Shown here: piece by piece, positions 8,037-17,369 of the stretch
Position numbering within the stretch: the stretch's first letter is position 1
How the letters are laid out: every line of letters starts with the position of its first letter
From: DASWNP01 sp036399175
GTDB lineage: Bacteria > Acidobacteriota > Blastocatellia > Pyrinomonadales > Pyrinomonadaceae
Direction of reading: 5' to 3'
DNA length: 62,201 nt
Assembly (NCBI GenBank): GCA_036399175.1
Contig: DASWNP010000034.1
Location: 1-62,201 of the forward strand
The notes under the pieces: generated by a model
The model's database searches: none
What the model saw: only the letters and a program-made list of their open reading frames with translations
What the model was told of the DNA's origin: nothing
Translations under genes and position numbers: made by a program

Positions 8037-9800
8037 TCAACGCAGAGGCTCGACGCGCAGGAAGCCGAAGCGCCCGCTCGCGCCGGGTGCGCCGCCCGCC
8101 GTCAGGGCGACGCGCACGCCTCTATCCCAGGGCGGCAGGTAGCTTCCGTCAATCTCTTCGCCCGCATCCATCCAGCGACGCCCGTCGCGGCTCGCGGCGA
8201 AGCGATAGCGATGGCCTTCGCGCGCCGTCATGCGGAGGTAGACGGATGAAGCGGATGCTAAATCGACGTTGGCAAGCGTGCGCTGCTCGTTCTTCTCCCG
8301 ACGCCAGACTTGAACTCTGCCGCCTGCGCCGACCGATGCGCCGATAGCGTTCTCCGCGTCGCCGTAGGCCGAGAGCCCTGCGAGCGCGCCCGCCGCGAGG
8401 CCGCGCGCATCGACCATCGTCGTCGCCGTATAGTCGCCGCGAGTGGTCGGGCGTGCCAGCACGGCTGCGATTGGACTATCAGCCTGTGCAGACGCGGGCG
8501 CGAGCGTGAGCCAGCCCTGACGCATGGGGTCGATTCTCACAGTCGGCTCGTTGGCCTGCGGCCATTGCCAGACGGGTTGGAGGCGAGCGCTGTTGAAGTC
8601 GTCGAAGAAGGCATGTTCGAGCCCCCGCCAACTGTTGCGAGCGGTGGTGAGCGTGCCGCCGGGGCCGCGCCCGTCGTTGATGGTCGGCCAGCCGTCGGCG
8701 TTCCAACGGATTTCGTCGAGCATCCCCTGACGCCCGACGTAGACGAAATCCTTCGGGTGATAAGCGTGATAGAGAAAGTAGTCGCGCCCGCGCTCGTCTG
8801 TCACGACCGTACCGTGACCCGGACACTTCCACGCCTCGTTGGCTGCGAGAATCGGGTTGGCAGGGTTCTTCTCCCAGGGGCCGAGAAGCTTTCGGGAGCG
8901 CGCGACGCCGACGGCGTAGTTGCACTCGCGCGCGCAGCAGAAGTTGCCGGAGTAGAACATGTAGAACCAGCCGTTGCGACGCACGATGGCCGGGCCTTCG
9001 ACGAGATCGCCGTAAGGCAGCGTCGCGTGTTTCTCCCACGCCTGGTCGTTGCGCATGATTTCTTTGCGCTCGCCGATGAGGCGCGTGCCGTCGGGCGAAA
9101 GGCGCTGCGCCCAGATGGGCGTCGGCTTGCTGACGCTGTTGCCGTCCTCTTTCCAGAGCAGGTAGCGCTGGCCGTTTTCGTCGTCTACGGGGAAGCCGTC
9201 AATCGAGCCGACCTCCTGGCAAACGAGCGTGCCGTGATCCCTGTAAGGCCCTGCCGGGTTGTTCGAGGTGGCGACGGCGACGCAGAGCGGCCCGTCCTTC
9301 TTGCGCGCGACGTAGTAGATGTAGAAGCGCCCGCGATACTGCGAGATTTCGGGAGCCCAGTAGCTGCCGACAGACCATGCGGGGCGTTTCTGAAAGACCG
9401 CGCCGACCGTTCGCCAATGGACGAGGTCGCGCGAGTGGAGCAGCGGAAATTCGGGAGCCCACTCGGAGGTGGTGGCCGTCGCCCAGTAGTCGCGCCCGAC
9501 GCGTATCACTGAGGGGTCTGGATAATCTCCGGCCATGACGGGATTCGCGCGCGGCGCGCGGCGCTGCGCCGACGCGGTCGAAGAGAAAGCGGCGACGATG
9601 CAGACGACGAGCGCCAGCATCCTCCGGCTTCGCAGCGCCCTCCGGCGCAGACTCGGAAGCGAGACGTTTGTTGTCGTCGCGCGTGAGACGCTTTTAGCGG
9701 CGCGGTTAGTTTCGGCGCTGAAAGCTCCGGCGCGGGCGGGTTCGGCACTGATAGCTTCGCTGGTATGAATAACTTCGCTTGTGCGGTTTGTCTGTCGCAT
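8037..9800 (-). CDS. Secreted GH43-family glycosidase, copy 2
   Basis: A 587-residue paralogue of the GH43 at 2229-4022. The propeller domain has D95 (GDYPDPSVIR), D201 (GSIDGF) and E268 (DLVEGPA) as catalytic residues, the same CC...C motif after FYSGN, and a similar beta-sandwich C-terminus. The hydrophobic export segment starts only at about residue 61, after a polar Ala/Ser/Thr/Arg-rich extension. The ATG at 9800 has a fair ribosome-binding site (AAGGAA), but the Met at residue 61 gives a conventional signal peptide, so the true start is uncertain. The gene lies between the importer operon and the LacI-type regulator. Likely role: periplasmic release of arabinose, xylose or galactose units. 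Confidence 0.87.
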   Translation of the reverse strand: MRQTNRTSEVIHTSEAISAEPARAGAFSAETNRAAKSVSRATTTNVSLPSLRRRALRSRRMLALVVCIVAAFSSTASAQRRAPRANPVMAGDYPDPSVIRVGRDYWATATTSEWAPEFPLLHSRDLVHWRTVGAVFQKRPAWSVGSYWAPEISQYRGRFYIYYVARKKDGPLCVAVATSNNPAGPYRDHGTLVCQEVGSIDGFPVDDENGQRYLLWKEDGNSVSKPTPIWAQRLSPDGTRLIGERKEIMRNDQAWEKHATLPYGDLVEGPAIVRRNGWFYMFYSGNFCCARECNYAVGVARSRKLLGPWEKNPANPILAANEAWKCPGHGTVVTDERGRDYFLYHAYHPKDFVYVGRQGMLDEIRWNADGWPTINDGRGPGGTLTTARNSWRGLEHAFFDDFNSARLQPVWQWPQANEPTVRIDPMRQGWLTLAPASAQADSPIAAVLARPTTRGDYTATTMVDARGLAAGALAGLSAYGDAENAIGASVGAGGRVQVWRREKNEQRTLANVDLASASSVYLRMTAREGHRYRFAASRDGRRWMDAGEEIDGSYLPPWDRGVRVALTAGGAPGASGRFGFLRVEPLR

Positions 9801-9854
9801 CTTTTGTTCCTTCGGTTCGTTCCTGAAGCCGAGACGTGCGCTGAAGCGCGCTTC

Positions 9855-10916
9855 TTATCCGCGTGCGCCGCTCGGCGTGGCTGTGCTCGGGGTCGCAAGT
9901 GGCTCGCCCGCGTCGGGCGGCGCGGCGGCGGTCGAGCCGCGCATGACGAGATGAGTCGGAATGTGTATCTCGACTCCCTTCTGCTCCGGGTGCGAGATGG
10001 TCTCGAAGAGAGCTTCGACGGCGCGGCGTCCAAGCTCGTCGCGCGGCAGGCAGATAGTCGTCAGAGGCGGGTTGGCGAGCGCGGCGAAAGCCACGTCGTC
10101 GAAGCCGACGATAGAGATGTCGCGCGGAACTTCCAGACCCGCTTCGCGAAACTCGGCCAGAGCGCCGAGCGCCATCATGTCGTTGGCGGCGATGATGGCC
10201 GTCGGCCTTCGGCTGCCCGCGTCGAGAATCTCGCGCGCCGCCCTCTGCCCGCCTTCAAGCTGGAAGTCACCCTGATAAATTCTCAAAGGCGCATGGGGAA
10301 GATACCCCTTGAGCGCATCGCGGAAGGCTTCGAGGCGACGCGCGACAGAGCGCAGATGCTCGGGGCCGCTGATGAAGGCAATGTCACGGTGCCCGAGCGC
10401 GACGAGATGACTCACGGCCTCTTCTATCCCCGTCGCATAGTCCACGCAGAGGTTGCTCATGTGGAGGTCGGGCTCGCCGAGGTCGAGGAAGACGACCGAG
10501 ACTTTTTGGCGAGCCAGCTCGTCGATGAGCGCGGGGTCAAGCTCGGAGGTCATCAGGGCGACGCCCGCCACCTTGCGCTCGATGAGTCGCCTGACGTAAT
10601 GCGACGTGCGCTCGGCGTCGTAGTTCGTGTTCGAGAGCACCACGTCGTAGCCGTGCTCGTAGGCCGCCGTCTCGATGCTCTTGACCAGCTCGGGGAAGAA
10701 GGGATTGGCGATGTCGGAGATGAGCAGGCCGATTATCTGGCTGCGCCCCGATGCGAGGCTGCGCGCGTGCGCGTTCGGGTAGTAGCCGCACAGCTCGACG
10801 GCTTCGAGCACGCGCGCGCGCACTTCCTCCGAGACGAATCTCGTGTTGTTGATGACGTGCGACACGGTCGCGGTCGAAACACCCGCCGTGCGCGCCACTT
10901 CACGGATGCTACTCAT
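9855..10916 (-). CDS. LacI-family transcriptional repressor
   Basis: A 353-residue regulator. The N-terminal LacI helix-turn-helix is clear (SIREVARTAGVSTATVSHVI, with the usual hinge region around residues 45-60), followed by a periplasmic-binding-protein-like effector domain (about 60-330) and a Pro/Ala/Thr-rich tail. The ATG at 10916 opens the HTH directly; in-frame codons further up are made of hairpin repeat DNA. It probably senses a sugar or sugar phosphate and controls the surrounding GH43, importer and galactose genes. No operator could be assigned with confidence. It is separated from galK by the repeat hairpin 10924-11012. Confidence 0.92.
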   Translation of the reverse strand: MSSIREVARTAGVSTATVSHVINNTRFVSEEVRARVLEAVELCGYYPNAHARSLASGRSQIIGLLISDIANPFFPELVKSIETAAYEHGYDVVLSNTNYDAERTSHYVRRLIERKVAGVALMTSELDPALIDELARQKVSVVFLDLGEPDLHMSNLCVDYATGIEEAVSHLVALGHRDIAFISGPEHLRSVARRLEAFRDALKGYLPHAPLRIYQGDFQLEGGQRAAREILDAGSRRPTAIIAANDMMALGALAEFREAGLEVPRDISIVGFDDVAFAALANPPLTTICLPRDELGRRAVEALFETISHPEQKGVEIHIPTHLVMRGSTAAAPPDAGEPLATPSTATPSGARG

Positions 10917-10923
10917 AAAATCA

Positions 10924-11012
10924 AATGCGGAATGATGAATGCGGAATGATGAATGAAAAGCAGAAAGCAGTTTGTCTTTCCATTCATCATTCCGCATTCA
11001 TCATTCATCATT
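10924..11012. repeat. Heptad-repeat hairpin overlapping the galK stop
   Basis: The left arm (10924-10955) and right arm (10981-11012) are inverted copies of AATGCGG/AATGATG heptads with about three mismatches. The loop carries AAAGCAGAAAGCAG, the reverse complement of the loop of the 7829-7966 element. The right arm runs into galK: the galK stop at 11001-11003 and its last few codons are repeat sequence. It separates galK from the regulator gene. Confidence 0.82.
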
Positions 11013-12170
11013 TCTTATCTCTCCCGCTCCGTCGCCGGCCTCGGAGACGAAGATTTTGGGGCGGAGGCCGGTGCGCTCATGGTAAAGGGCATCGATAGTC
11101 TGCTTGAAATCTTCGAGGGCGGCGCGGCGGACGAGGCTGACGGTCGAGCCGCCGAAGCCGCCGCCGGTCATGCGCGAGCCGAGGACGCCGTCGCCTAAGC
11201 TGCGCGCTATCTCGACGAGCGTGTCGAGTTCCCGGCAGCTCACTTCGTAGTCGTCGCGCAGCGAATCGTGCGAGCGGTTCATCAGCGCGCCTGCTCGGGC
11301 GAGATCGCCACTGGCGAAGGCGTCGGCTGCGCTGAGCGTCCGTTCGTTTTCGGTGACGACGTGGCGACACCTTCGACGGATGGGCTCGGGCAGTTGCCCT
11401 TCGTGTCGCTCGAAGTCGGCGACCGACACGTCGCGCAGGTGCGTGATGTCGTGCAGGCTCTCGCGCAAAAGCTCGACGCCGCGCTCGCACTCCGCGCGTC
11501 GCGTGTTGTATTCGGAAGATGCAAGCTCGTGACGGACGGTCGAGTCGCAGATGGCGACAACCGTCTCCGTCGTGTCGAGCGGGATGGACTTGGCGTCGAG
11601 CGTGCGACAGTCTATCAAAAGCGCGTGGCGCGCGCGCCCGAGCGCGGCGATGAACTGATCCATGATGCCGACCTTCGCGCCGACGTAGGTGTGCTCGGCC
11701 TCCTGCCCGGCGAGCGCAAGCTGCACGCGGTCAACCTCTATCCCGGCGAGGCTCGCCAGCGCGAGCCCGGCGGAGACTTCGAGCGCGGCGGAAGAAGAGA
11801 GTCCTGAGCCGGGCGGAACGTCGGAGTTAATCAGCATATCTGCTCCGACGAGTCGCAGGCCGCGCCCCTTGAGCGCCTGCGCCACTCCTTCGACGTAATC
11901 CATCCAGTGGCCGCGTCGGGGCTCGCCCGGCTTGTCTAAATCAAACTCCGCGCCGTTCCGGCTGTTCAGCGAATAGAGACGGACGCGGCTGTCAGGGCGC
12001 GCGGCGGCGGCGACAATCGTCTCGCGGTCGATAGCCATCGGGAGGACGAAGCCGCCGTTGTAGTCCGTGTGCTCGCCGATGAGATTGACGCGACCGGGCG
12101 CGCGGAAGAGACGGGGCGCACGACCGTAGCGCTCCTCGAACTCGCGTCTGAGTGGCTCGCGCTCGATCAA
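11001..12170 (-). CDS. galK: Galactokinase
   Basis: A 389-residue GHMP kinase that phosphorylates alpha-D-galactose at C1 with ATP in the Leloir pathway. The galactokinase signature GRVNLIGEHTDYNGG is at residues 26-40, the ATP loop PPGSGLSSSAA at 119-129, and motif 3 MTGGGFGGS near 340. The start overlaps the galT stop by 4 bp, so the two are coupled. The C-terminal residues GEIRNDE are read from the heptad-repeat hairpin, suggesting that its insertion replaced the original end. galE and galM are not in the window. Confidence 0.95.
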   Translation of the reverse strand: MIEREPLRREFEERYGRAPRLFRAPGRVNLIGEHTDYNGGFVLPMAIDRETIVAAAARPDSRVRLYSLNSRNGAEFDLDKPGEPRRGHWMDYVEGVAQALKGRGLRLVGADMLINSDVPPGSGLSSSAALEVSAGLALASLAGIEVDRVQLALAGQEAEHTYVGAKVGIMDQFIAALGRARHALLIDCRTLDAKSIPLDTTETVVAICDSTVRHELASSEYNTRRAECERGVELLRESLHDITHLRDVSVADFERHEGQLPEPIRRRCRHVVTENERTLSAADAFASGDLARAGALMNRSHDSLRDDYEVSCRELDTLVEIARSLGDGVLGSRMTGGGFGGSTVSLVRRAALEDFKQTIDALYHERTGLRPKIFVSEAGDGAGEIRNDE

Positions 12171-13162
12171 CTCGGCTTCCTCCAGACGACTTCCTCGAAG
12201 TGGCCGCGAAGCTCTGCGGCCTTCTCTTCGGCCAGCGTGTCGTTGATGAACATGCCCGCTCCGGTTTCGCTTCCGGCCAGATACTTCAATTTCGTCGCCG
12301 TGCGAAGCGGCGGGTAAAACTCGATGTGAAAGTGATAGTAGTCGTAGCTCTGCCCGTCGGTCGGTCGCTGGTGCAAGACCATCATGTAGGGGAAAGAGAG
12401 ATTGAAGAGCTTGTCGAAGGCGACGAGCACGGCCTTGAGCAACGCGGCGAGGTCGCGCTGCTCTTCGACGCTCATGTCCGTGAGCGCCTGGAGGTGTCGG
12501 CGCGAGCTGATGTGGACTTCGTAGGGGTAGCGCGCGAAGAAAGGGATGTAGGCGATGAACGACTCGTTCTCGGAGACGACTCTGCGCCCGTCGCGGCGCT
12601 CTTCGGCGACGATGTCGCAGAGCAGGCAGCGCCCGGTCTTATCGTTGTGTGCGCGCGACTGCTCAAGCTCGCGTGCGACGCGCGGCGGCGTGAAAGGGTA
12701 GGCGTAAATCTGCCCGTGCGGGTGATGGAGCGTGACGCCGATGGCCTCGCCCTTGTTCTCGAAGGCGAAGACGTAATCGACGAAGGGCAGCGCGCCGAGT
12801 TCGCGGAAGCGGTCAGTCCAGACCTGCACGAGCTTGTAAATCTGTTCGACCGGCTCGGCGGCCAGAGTCGAAGTGTGTCGCGGGCTGTAGAGCACGACTT
12901 CGCAGACGCCCTGCCCCGGTCGGACGGGGTAAAGCTCGGTCGCTTCGACATCAGGGGCGGGCGGGTCGGCCTTGAGGCTCGGAAAGCGGTTCTCGAAGAC
13001 GACGATGTCGTAAGTCGCTTCGGGCACCTCGGTCGGGAAGCCGCCGGGCTTCGTGGGGCACAGAGGGCAGAAGTCGGCGGGCGGCAGATGAGTGCGCGCC
13101 TGCCTGTGCGTGGCCGTCGCCACCCACTCGCCCAAGAGCGGATGCCAGCGCAGCTCAGACAC
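12167..13162 (-). CDS. galT: Galactose-1-phosphate uridylyltransferase
   Basis: A 331-residue GalT that exchanges UMP between UDP-glucose and galactose-1-phosphate. It has the zinc-site pair CPLC (32-35), the active-site HPHGQ (H147, H149, Q151) whose second His carries UMP, and the C-terminal HFHIEFYPP segment. The GTG at 13162 is selected because GAGGAG lies 7 nt upstream and it yields the standard N-terminus SELRWHPLLGEWV; a longer frame is open but reads Arg-rich shadow sequence. It overlaps the small gene upstream by 8 bp and galK downstream by 4 bp, so the three are one transcription unit. Confidence 0.94.
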   Translation of the reverse strand: MSELRWHPLLGEWVATATHRQARTHLPPADFCPLCPTKPGGFPTEVPEATYDIVVFENRFPSLKADPPAPDVEATELYPVRPGQGVCEVVLYSPRHTSTLAAEPVEQIYKLVQVWTDRFRELGALPFVDYVFAFENKGEAIGVTLHHPHGQIYAYPFTPPRVARELEQSRAHNDKTGRCLLCDIVAEERRDGRRVVSENESFIAYIPFFARYPYEVHISSRRHLQALTDMSVEEQRDLAALLKAVLVAFDKLFNLSFPYMMVLHQRPTDGQSYDYYHFHIEFYPPLRTATKLKYLAGSETGAGMFINDTLAEEKAAELRGHFEEVVWRKPS

Positions 13163-13355
13163 TTCGCTCCTCCTCTGCCGACGGCGCGGCCTGCGGCTCA
13201 ACCTGCGACGATGCGGAAGTGCTCTGCGGCACGGCTGACGAATCGTCGCCATCGAAGGTGTAGAAAATCAGGTAGCGCCCGTCGTCGAGCGTGATGCGCC
13301 GCTTGTGCATCTCGCTTGCGGCTTCCTCGTCTCGCGCCTGTCTCTCGTTCTCCAT
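13155..13355 (-). CDS. Small hypothetical protein coupled to galT
   Basis: A predicted 66-residue protein. A charged N-terminus is followed by the ordered-looking stretch HKRRITLDDGRYLIFYTF (residues 17-34), then a Ser/Ala/Pro/Glu-rich tail. I do not recognise the family. The ATG at 13355 has AGG a few bases upstream. Its stop overlaps the galT start by 8 bp, and the galT ribosome-binding site lies inside its last codons, which favours a real, co-translated gene. It begins 26 bp after the GH2 stop. No function is assigned. Confidence 0.6.
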   Translation of the reverse strand: MENERQARDEEAASEMHKRRITLDDGRYLIFYTFDGDDSSAVPQSTSASSQVEPQAAPSAEEERSV

Positions 13356-13381
13356 CAACCTATAGCTCCCCTTGAATGTTC

Positions 13382-15334
13382 TTAACGCTGCTCGAAAATC
13401 TTCTTCAACTCTTCGGGCGCGGCCTTCGGCTTGCGGTCGTAGGTCATCAGGCCGTTTATCTCCTGTTCCACGTCGGTCAGTTGCGTATAGCAGAAACCGG
13501 CGAAGGCTTTGTTTGCGACGATGGCTTTGACGAGGCCGTCGAGGCGGCGCAGCATCGCTTCCTTCGAGGGCTCGATGCCTGAATAGCCCCACTCGTTTTC
13601 GGCCTTGCGCTCGCCGACGCGATAGGCGATGCCGCCGAACTCCGTGAGCAGGATGGGCGAGCCGTTGTACTTGTAGCCGAGCGCGAGCGCTTCGCGTCCG
13701 TTGCGCGGAATCTGCGCGCGGTCGGTTTCGAGGATTTTATAACGGGCGGCCAGCTCTTCGCCCGTGCGCGCGTAGTCGTGGATGGCGAAGATGTCCGTCT
13801 CGTCGGTGTGTTCCCAGCCGTCGTTGTCGATGACGAGGCGCGTCGGGTCGAGCGAGCGCGTCAGGTGATAGAGCGACTTGACGTGCTCCTGCTGCGGGCG
13901 ATTGGTGAAGATGTCGAGCACGCCCCAGCTCTCGTTGATGGGAACCCAGACGATAATCGAAGGGTGGTTGTAGTCGCGCGCGATAATCTGCTGCCACTCG
14001 TCGGTGAAGCGCGCGACGTACTCGTCCGAGTAGTCCTGCGCGTTCGCCATCTCGCCCCAGACGAAATAGCCGAGGCGGTCAGCCCAGTAAAGCCAGCGCG
14101 GGTCTTCGGTCTTCTGATGCTTGCGCGCGCCGTTGAAGCCCATCGCCTTCGACATCTTGATGTCGAGCTGCATGGCTTCGTCCGAGGGCGGCGTGAGGAG
14201 ACTCTCAGGCCAGTAGCCCTGGTCTAGCACGAGGCGCAGGTAGTACGGATAGTTGTTGAGATGAATCCTGCCATCGTGAACACTCACCTTGCGCTGCCCG
14301 AAATAACTCTCGACCCTGTCGAGAACGCGACCCTGCGAGTTGACCAACTCGATTGTCAAATCGTACAGCGTGGGCTCCCAGGGAGCCCAGAGACGCTGCT
14401 CGTTGAGCTTGTGAATGGCTACGGGGCGTGCGTTCGTGCAGGCGACTTCCGATTGCGCTTCGAGTCGATTGCCGAGACGAATCGTGGTACGAAGCCGGAG
14501 GTCGGGCGCGTGGCGGCTGAGGACGGCTTCGACGCTCACTTGCGAGTTGTCAACGTCGGGCGTGATGCGCAGGCGCTTGACGTGTGAGGCATCGACCGCT
14601 TCCAGCCAGACCGGCTGCCAGATGCCGGTCGTGCGCGTGTACCAGATGCCTTCGGACTTCGGCTGCCAGAACTGTTTGCCGCGCGGGAGCGAGCGGTCGC
14701 TCGAAGGGTCGAAGGCGCGCAGTACTATGGTGTTCGCGCCGTCGCCTTCGCGCAGAAAATCTGTGATGTCGAGCGCGAAGCCGACGTGCCCGCCCCGGTG
14801 TGAGCCGGCGTGCTCGCCGTTGACCCAGACGCTCGCTTCGTAATCGACCGCGCCGAAGTTGAGCACGACGCGACGCCCTTCGCGGCGGAAAGCTTCGGGA
14901 ATCTGAACCGCGCGGCGATACCAGACAACGTCGTGGAAAGAGGTATCATTGATGCCGCTCAGGCGCGTTTGAAAAGCGAAGGGCACTTGAATCGTTTTCG
15001 TGAAACGCTTGCGGGCGTCCGCCGCGTACCAACGCTCGGCGATGCCGCGACCGGCGTCGTCAAACTCGAACTCCCAAGCGCCGTTCAGGGTCTGCCAGTC
15101 GGCGCGCACGAAATCCGGGCGCGGATGCTCTGCGCGCGGCACGGCGGCGCGCGACGCCTGCGCTGTCGTCAAGGCGCGCGACGCTTGCTGCGCCGTCGCA
15201 GAGCGTGCCCCCTGCGATGCCTTCGCGGCGCGCTTGCCTTGCGCACGCACGTCGAACCCTGCCGCGAGCCAGCACAAGGCCAGCAGCAACAGAAGCGACG
15301 CGCGCACCCCGTTCTCTTTTCTCAACACGTTCAC
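13382..15334 (-). CDS. Secreted GH2-family glycosidase (beta-galactosidase-like)
   Basis: A 650-residue GH2 retaining glycosidase. A signal peptide (about 1-31) is followed by an Ala/Ser/Gln-rich linker (about 32-66), the sugar-binding jelly roll (about 75-245), an immunoglobulin-like domain (about 250-345) and the TIM barrel. The acid/base is E468 in VPINESWG and the nucleophile E565 in LLTEFGG. It is shorter than E. coli LacZ and lacks the C-terminal domains, as in many secreted GH2 enzymes. Activity could be beta-galactosidase, beta-glucuronidase or related; the neighbouring galK/galT favours galactose release. The next gene upstream (GH43 copy 3) ends 27 bp before its start. Confidence 0.9.
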   Translation of the reverse strand: MNVLRKENGVRASLLLLLALCWLAAGFDVRAQGKRAAKASQGARSATAQQASRALTTAQASRAAVPRAEHPRPDFVRADWQTLNGAWEFEFDDAGRGIAERWYAADARKRFTKTIQVPFAFQTRLSGINDTSFHDVVWYRRAVQIPEAFRREGRRVVLNFGAVDYEASVWVNGEHAGSHRGGHVGFALDITDFLREGDGANTIVLRAFDPSSDRSLPRGKQFWQPKSEGIWYTRTTGIWQPVWLEAVDASHVKRLRITPDVDNSQVSVEAVLSRHAPDLRLRTTIRLGNRLEAQSEVACTNARPVAIHKLNEQRLWAPWEPTLYDLTIELVNSQGRVLDRVESYFGQRKVSVHDGRIHLNNYPYYLRLVLDQGYWPESLLTPPSDEAMQLDIKMSKAMGFNGARKHQKTEDPRWLYWADRLGYFVWGEMANAQDYSDEYVARFTDEWQQIIARDYNHPSIIVWVPINESWGVLDIFTNRPQQEHVKSLYHLTRSLDPTRLVIDNDGWEHTDETDIFAIHDYARTGEELAARYKILETDRAQIPRNGREALALGYKYNGSPILLTEFGGIAYRVGERKAENEWGYSGIEPSKEAMLRRLDGLVKAIVANKAFAGFCYTQLTDVEQEINGLMTYDRKPKAAPEELKKIFEQR

Positions 15335-15361
15335 TGTATCTCGTTTCCCTTGGGCCTGACG

Positions 15362-16534
15362 CTACCTCGGCGCAGGTTGGCGCGTCCTGGAAGGCGTGCC
15401 CGTTTCGACCATCGGCCAGCCGTCGCGCCAGTGCAGCCGGTCGGCCAGCATGACGCGGTTGACGCTGCGGTCGCCGCCGATTTCGCTGACGAGATACGGC
15501 TTATCGACGTTGATGGCGTGGTAGGTAATCCAATCCTGACCGGCTGAGTCGGTGACGACGGAGTTGTGGCCGGGCGCAATCCATTTCTCGTTGCGCCGGA
15601 GGATGGCGCTGTCTTTACTCTTGCGCGCCTGCGCCAGCGTTTCAAAAGGCCCGACGGGACTTTTCGAGCGCGCCACCATGACGGCGTATTTAATCTCCTG
15701 CAAAGGCCCGTGACAACAGTTCTCGCCCGAATAGAAAAGGTAGTAGAAGCCGCCGCGCTCGACGACCCACGCTCCTTCAATCAGAGTTTGAAAAGGAATG
15801 TTTTTGTCGGGACTCACCAAATCAACCGGCTTCGTGCCGGGCTTGAAGCTGAGACGGTCGTCGCTCAACTCCTGCACGCGGATAGGCTGGAAGCCCGAGC
15901 CCCAGTAGAGATATTTTCTGCCGGTCTTCGGGTCGTCGAAGGCCATCGGGTCGATGTGGACGAAGGAGAGACCGCACTTCAGAGGCTTGCCGCTATCGTA
16001 GAAAGGGCCGCCCGGCGCAGCCGACGTGGCAACGCCCAGACAGAAGACTCCCTCCTTGCTCGACTCGGCGTCCTGCTCTTTCTTGAAGCGCGCGGCGAGG
16101 TCGGGGTTGAGCGCGGCCGAGTAGTACATGTAGAAGGTTTCGCCGCGTTGATGCACGTCGGGAGCCCAGAAGAGCTGCGTCTGCGTCGCCCAGTCGGGCT
16201 TGACGGCCAGCGGGTCGGGCATGCGCTGCCAGCTCAATAAATCGCGCGAGCGTGCGACCTGAAAGTTATAGACGCGCCCTTCGAGGACGGTCTGCGTCGC
16301 GTAGGCGTAGTACCAGCCGTCTGTCGCGCGAATGACGGTCGGGTCGGGGTAGTCGAAATCGAAGACGGGGTTGACGTAGAAACGCGGCGCGGCGACACCA
16401 CGCGCAGGCGACGCGGGCTCGCGCCGCACGCGACGCTGCGCTTCCAGACGCGGCGCGGCGGCGAGCCAGAAGACGACGACGAGCAGGAGGCACGCCGTCG
16501 GAAGAGGTTTCAGGTTTCGCTGCTTCGAGAACAT
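15362..16534 (-). CDS. Secreted GH43-family glycosidase, copy 3 (arabinanase/arabinofuranosidase-like)
   Basis: A 390-residue single-domain GH43 with a signal peptide (to about residue 33). Catalytic residues are visible as D64 in DYPDPTVIR, D195 in VHIDPM and E253 in TLIEGAW. It shares the FYSGENCC element with the two larger GH43 proteins but lacks their C-terminal beta-sandwich and is clearly a different subfamily. Expected action is hydrolysis of arabinofuranosyl or related bonds. It lies 30 bp downstream of the concanavalin-like gene and 27 bp before GH2, so the four secreted-protein genes probably share a transcript. Confidence 0.88.
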   Translation of the reverse strand: MFSKQRNLKPLPTACLLLVVVFWLAAAPRLEAQRRVRREPASPARGVAAPRFYVNPVFDFDYPDPTVIRATDGWYYAYATQTVLEGRVYNFQVARSRDLLSWQRMPDPLAVKPDWATQTQLFWAPDVHQRGETFYMYYSAALNPDLAARFKKEQDAESSKEGVFCLGVATSAAPGGPFYDSGKPLKCGLSFVHIDPMAFDDPKTGRKYLYWGSGFQPIRVQELSDDRLSFKPGTKPVDLVSPDKNIPFQTLIEGAWVVERGGFYYLFYSGENCCHGPLQEIKYAVMVARSKSPVGPFETLAQARKSKDSAILRRNEKWIAPGHNSVVTDSAGQDWITYHAINVDKPYLVSEIGGDRSVNRVMLADRLHWRDGWPMVETGTPSRTRQPAPR

Positions 16535-16564
16535 CGCTTCTCGTCGAGGCTTCTACTTGAGCAT

Positions 16565-17272
16565 CTACTTCATGGCCGTTACGCGCAGGGCGTCCCAGTT
16601 GTTTTCCGAAGAGCCGAAGCCGTAGAGCATGACGCGAAAAGAGCGCGGCATGTTTTTGATAGTCTTCCTCAGACCGACCTGCGCTTCCTGCGCCGGGCTC
16701 TCTGGGGCGTTGACGATGAAGAGGAATTCGTCGCCGCGCCGGACGACGGCGAGCACGGGGTTCTTCATCTTCGTGCCGAGCTTGCGATTGTCCAGACGCT
16801 CGCCTCTGCCATCGACGACCGACCAGGCCTCGAACATGCCCTCGCTCGTCAGCATCCACTCGACGCGGTTGCGCCCAGAGCCGTCGAACATGATGGCGAC
16901 GATGGCGAAGCCGAGCGTGCCCTGCTTGCCGGGCTCGGGCAAAGACTCGCCGACACGTGCGAGCCGCGCCTCGACGACGAAGCGGTCGCTCGTGAAGGTC
17001 GTGCGCGTAATGATGCCTGCGCGTGAGCCACTCACGCCGCGCAGCCGCGCCTGCCCGTCTCTAACTTCCACCTTCCCGCCTCCGCCCTCGAAGGTGAAGC
17101 GCTCCCACTTCTTTTCGTCCAGAGCATCGCCGTCGAAGCTGTCGCCCCAATCCTCTGTCGCGGGCTGCGCGCCCTCCGCAGGCTGCTGTGCCGAGACGCT
17201 CGCCACGCCGAGCACGACGAAGAGACAAGCGAACAAGAGGACGAGCCCGCTTCTACGCAAATTGAACGGCAT
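16565..17272 (-). CDS. Secreted concanavalin-like domain protein
   Basis: A 235-residue exported protein with a signal peptide ending near ASVSAQ (about residue 29). The mature part looks like a beta-sandwich LamG/DUF1080-type domain, with features such as DSFDGDALDEKKWERF, GIITRTTF and a closing WDALRVTAMK strand. Such domains bind or hydrolyse glycans, but no catalytic motif is visible. A strong ribosome-binding site (GGAGGG) precedes the ATG at 17272. Its place at the head of GH43-GH2-gal genes suggests a carbohydrate-binding role (inference). Confidence 0.75.
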   Translation of the reverse strand: MPFNLRRSGLVLLFACLFVVLGVASVSAQQPAEGAQPATEDWGDSFDGDALDEKKWERFTFEGGGGKVEVRDGQARLRGVSGSRAGIITRTTFTSDRFVVEARLARVGESLPEPGKQGTLGFAIVAIMFDGSGRNRVEWMLTSEGMFEAWSVVDGRGERLDNRKLGTKMKNPVLAVVRRGDEFLFIVNAPESPAQEAQVGLRKTIKNMPRSFRVMLYGFGSSENNWDALRVTAMK

Positions 17273-17369
17273 AGGAATTTCCCTCCCGGATTGAAAACTG
17301 ATTCTGCCCGATTTCAGAAACGCGCATCGATGCGATAAACGGAAAAGCGGCAGAGAGAATCGCCGCCAA

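Noticed and set aside
10917..10997. Upstream extension of the LacI-type regulator
   Set aside because: The extra residues are translated hairpin repeat; the HTH begins directly at the ATG 10916.
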